NCBI GenBank assembly: GCA_035610835.1
Contig: CM069442.1
Span: forward strand, 60,491,950 to 60,555,949
Reading direction: 5' to 3'
Length of the DNA: 64,000 bases
Source: Ophiura sarsii
Lineage: Eukaryota; Echinodermata; Ophiuroidea; Amphilepidida; Ophiuridae
Shown here: piece by piece, positions 63,519 through 64,000 of the stretch
Layout of the letters: the number at the start of each line of letters is the position of its first letter
Position numbering within the stretch: position 1 is the first letter of the stretch
Notes under the pieces: model-generated
The model's database searches: none
Told to the model about the DNA's origin: nothing
What the model saw: only the letters and a program-made list of their open reading frames with translations
Translations under genes and position numbers: made by a program

Positions 63519-64000
63519 CTGAAAGAAGAAAATGTCAAGTAATACTATTTATCAGGCATTTCTGAAGCTGTTTACCCTCCCATATATGTAATTGATTATC
63601 AGGATAACGAAGGTAAAAGAAAAGATTTGACACAAAATGTACACGGCAAAAAAAACCTCATTTAAATTTGTTGACTGTTTGATACTTTGTGTCAGTGCAT
63701 TTTCCATTGTGCGGGATTATCAAATTCTGTAACCGATGACATAATTCTGCATAGGGAATCAGCTGTGATTCCAAGTCCAAGTTAGTTGAGAAAGATTTAG
63801 CTTATTCCTTTCAGGGTGTTGAAGTAAATATTGCTGAAAGTGCTGCGTCTTATCATTAGATGATGTCACCTCTCAACTTAAATTTCCAGAGAGTATACCC
63901 CCATGTGAATACAGTGTTTATCAATAAAGATTTGATTTGTCTCAAACCTTACAATGAGATAGGAATGCAATGATTGATGCACTGATTTTGTGTGATGTAT

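Overview
The window is AT-rich, intron-rich metazoan DNA. It most likely comes from an invertebrate deuterostome (echinoderm, hemichordate or lancelet grade); nothing here fixes the species. Genes have short in-frame exons with GT-AG introns, and the space between them is packed with short terminal-inverted-repeat (TIR) elements.

From 22.3 to 63.5 kb the minus strand carries the middle of a giant LDL-receptor-family gene, read from high to low coordinates. I could place 33 exons (32 plus one alternative copy), and every splice phase joins. The order is: tail of a YWTD propeller, EGF, eight LDL-receptor class A (LA) repeats, two EGFs, then four YWTD propellers separated by EGFs. That is the second ligand-binding cluster and following block shared by LRP1 and LRP2. 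Residue patterns recalled from vertebrate proteins favour LRP2 (megalin), the endocytic receptor of absorptive epithelia. Both ends of the gene lie outside the window, and no further exon was found below 22.3 kb.

The most notable point in this gene is a tandem pair of near-identical exons (43.1-43.6 kb) in the first propeller after the LA cluster. Both have length 3n+1, and the intron between them is only 55 bp. Joining both, or skipping both, runs at once into a stop codon, so the sequence requires exactly one of them (mutually exclusive splicing). The gene also holds an array of about fifteen 119-bp units that arose from an EGF exon with its splice donor (49.9-51.65 kb), and two broken LA-exon relics.

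From 6.4 to 11.2 kb the minus strand carries a second unit. One two-exon gene encodes a chromodomain protein of about 220 residues. Next to it is an intact 750-codon ORF that looks like a DDE transposase of the broad RAG1/Transib/hAT kind with a C-terminal CCHC zinc knuckle. I cannot assign it to a named family.

The rest is mobile and repeat DNA: several families of TTAA-flanked MITEs (one with five copies), a compound element made of ACGTA-rich subrepeats (18.9-20.6 kb), a perfect 45-bp hairpin with a diverged sibling, a fold-back element carrying a retroelement protein relic, a GC-rich fold-back element, three tRNA-like sequences, homopolymer C/G tracts and simple repeats. Large parts of 1-6 kb, 11-18.9 kb and 21-22.3 kb show no gene I can support.
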